Below, in pieces: positions 12,385 through 13,091 of a stretch of 13,091 nucleotides of DNA. The number at the start of each line of letters is the position of its first letter. Position 1 is the stretch's first letter. The notes below the pieces were generated by a model. It was not told the DNA's origin. It saw nothing but the letters and a program-made list of their open reading frames with translations, and searched no databases. The DNA comes from an uncultured Clostridia bacterium. GTDB taxonomy: Bacteria; Bacillota; Clostridia; Oscillospirales; Oscillospiraceae. The stretch spans positions 1 to 13,091 of the forward strand of contig CAMWTG010000047.1 of the NCBI GenBank assembly GCA_947177115.1, in the 5' to 3' direction. Both the position numbers and the translations under genes were made by a program.

Positions 12385-13091
12385 TTATTCTTCAAAGGTA
12401 ATCAGCACCGTTTCCATAGGCCCCAAGACCTGCGGAAACCAAAGGCGCTCCGCCCCCGGCTCCAGGGCCGTCTTCTCCCTCCGTCCATCGCTGAAACGCA
12501 GGCAGGCCCGCCGCCAGCGCCCGGAACCCATCCGCAGCGTCCAGCCCTCCGCCGGGTCCAGCGCGGCGTTGACCAGGTACAGGTGCAGCCGCTCCCCGTC
12601 TCCGGTGCAGTAGGGCTGCAAATACGCCGTTCCCTCCACCATGGGCGCGGCCAGGCCGGCCCGATGGGCCAGGATGTCCTGGAGGATATCCCGCCGCAGG
12701 CTGTTGAGGAACATCTGCGGCATATTCGTGGGCTCCGGCAGGCGTCCGAAGGGGAACACCATCACCCGCCCGTTTATTACCGCCTGGGCCGGCCCCGTCT
12801 CCCGGCGGAAGGAATCGAAGAAGCCGGTATACGCCTCCGCCGCGCCGCTCTCATACTCCGCCAGCACCGCATCGCTGCTGAGCAGCACCGCCGAGGCCCT
12901 GGCCCCGGGGATGCCGCAGTAGGTCTTTCCATTGACCACCTGTTCGAAGGCGTACTCTCCGCAGTCCTGCTCCATCCAGCGCAGGCTTTTCAGGCCGGCC
13001 AGCTCTCCCAGCCCCCTGTCCGCCAGCGTCTCCAGGGCGTCCCCGGTGAGCAGGACGAAATTATCCCGAAACAGCCGCCTCACATCCGGTT
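12385..13091 (-). CDS. C-terminal part of a large carbohydrate-active protein (5' end outside window)
   Basis: About 235 codons open to the window edge; the GTG at 13083 is an internal valine, since the frame continues upstream without a stop. The visible part starts with RRLFRDNFVLLTGDALETL and RGLGELAGL, resembling the class I glutamine-amidotransferase-like subdomain found after the catalytic barrel in beta-galactosidase-like hydrolases. The last 80 residues (LHLYLVNAALDPAEGWTLRM ... METVLITFEE) look like a terminal beta-sandwich. I do not recognise a specific family. It is first in the visible operon, 11 nt before the sialidase-like gene, which suggests a glycan-degradation role. The operon promoter lies outside the window. 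Confidence 0.6.
   Translation of the reverse strand, partial: PDVRRLFRDNFVLLTGDALETLADRGLGELAGLKSLRWMEQDCGEYAFEQVVNGKTYCGIPGARASAVLLSSDAVLAEYESGAAEAYTGFFDSFRRETGPAQAVINGRVMVFPFGRLPEPTNMPQMFLNSLRRDILQDILAHRAGLAAPMVEGTAYLQPYCTGDGERLHLYLVNAALDPAEGWTLRMGSGRWRRACLRFSDGRREKTALEPGAERLWFPQVLGPMETVLITFEE

Noticed and set aside
13081..13083. GTG as the start of the last minus-strand gene
   Set aside because: The frame stays open upstream to the window edge, there is no ribosome binding site, and the protein begins in the middle of a domain; it is an internal valine.

Overview
The window looks like chromosomal DNA from a high-GC, endospore-forming Firmicute, most plausibly an Oscillospirales (Clostridia) gut bacterium. 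This rests on strong AGGAGG-type ribosome binding sites, consensus sigma-A promoters, a SpoIID/LytB protein next to queA, an HxlR regulator beside flavodoxin-fold reductases, and a LacI-controlled sugar-acid cassette. It is inference from gene content and composition, not a database match. There are no rRNA, tRNA, phage, transposase or CRISPR features.

Layout. (1) 1-1096: two tandem flavodoxin-fold redox proteins on the minus strand (the second one truncated by the window edge), divergent from an HxlR-type regulator. A clear operator-like dyad and overlapping promoters lie between them. (2) 1113-3658: a bidirectional terminator, then a minus-strand pair made of queA (TTG start, queuosine tRNA modification) and an upstream exported SpoIID/LytB-domain protein. 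(3) 3685-5016: a promoter region with face-to-face promoters, then asd, an archaeal/fungal-type aspartate-semialdehyde dehydrogenase on the plus strand, closed by a strong bidirectional terminator at 5086-5120. (4) 5249-9367: a LacI-family repressor (minus) divergent from a plus-strand operon encoding a PfkB sugar kinase (KDG-kinase-like), an HpcH/HpaI 2-keto-3-deoxy-acid aldolase and an AEC-family permease. The divergent promoters are close to consensus and carry AT-rich dyads where LacI could bind. (5) 9368-9706: no conventional gene, but a composite repeat with a large imperfect palindrome, then a bidirectional terminator. (6) 9707-13091: a tightly packed minus-strand operon of three carbohydrate-active proteins: a large partial protein running off the window, a four-Asp-box sialidase-like beta-propeller, and a DUF4091/GH123-like protein.

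How they may work together. The LacI-kinase-aldolase-AEC cassette reads as uptake and catabolism of an acidic, probably 2-keto-3-deoxy, sugar. The convergent glycan operon has no signal peptides in its two complete genes, so those products probably act on imported oligosaccharides in the cytoplasm. Whether the two clusters form one pathway is inference.

Most worth a second look: the composite repeat, one copy of which starts right after the lacI stop codon and another right after the AEC stop codon; the 161-nt palindrome containing a small ORF with a good ribosome binding site; the sialidase-like protein lacking the usual RIP-type arginine; and the unusual pairing of a KDG-type kinase with a class II HpcH/HpaI aldolase.
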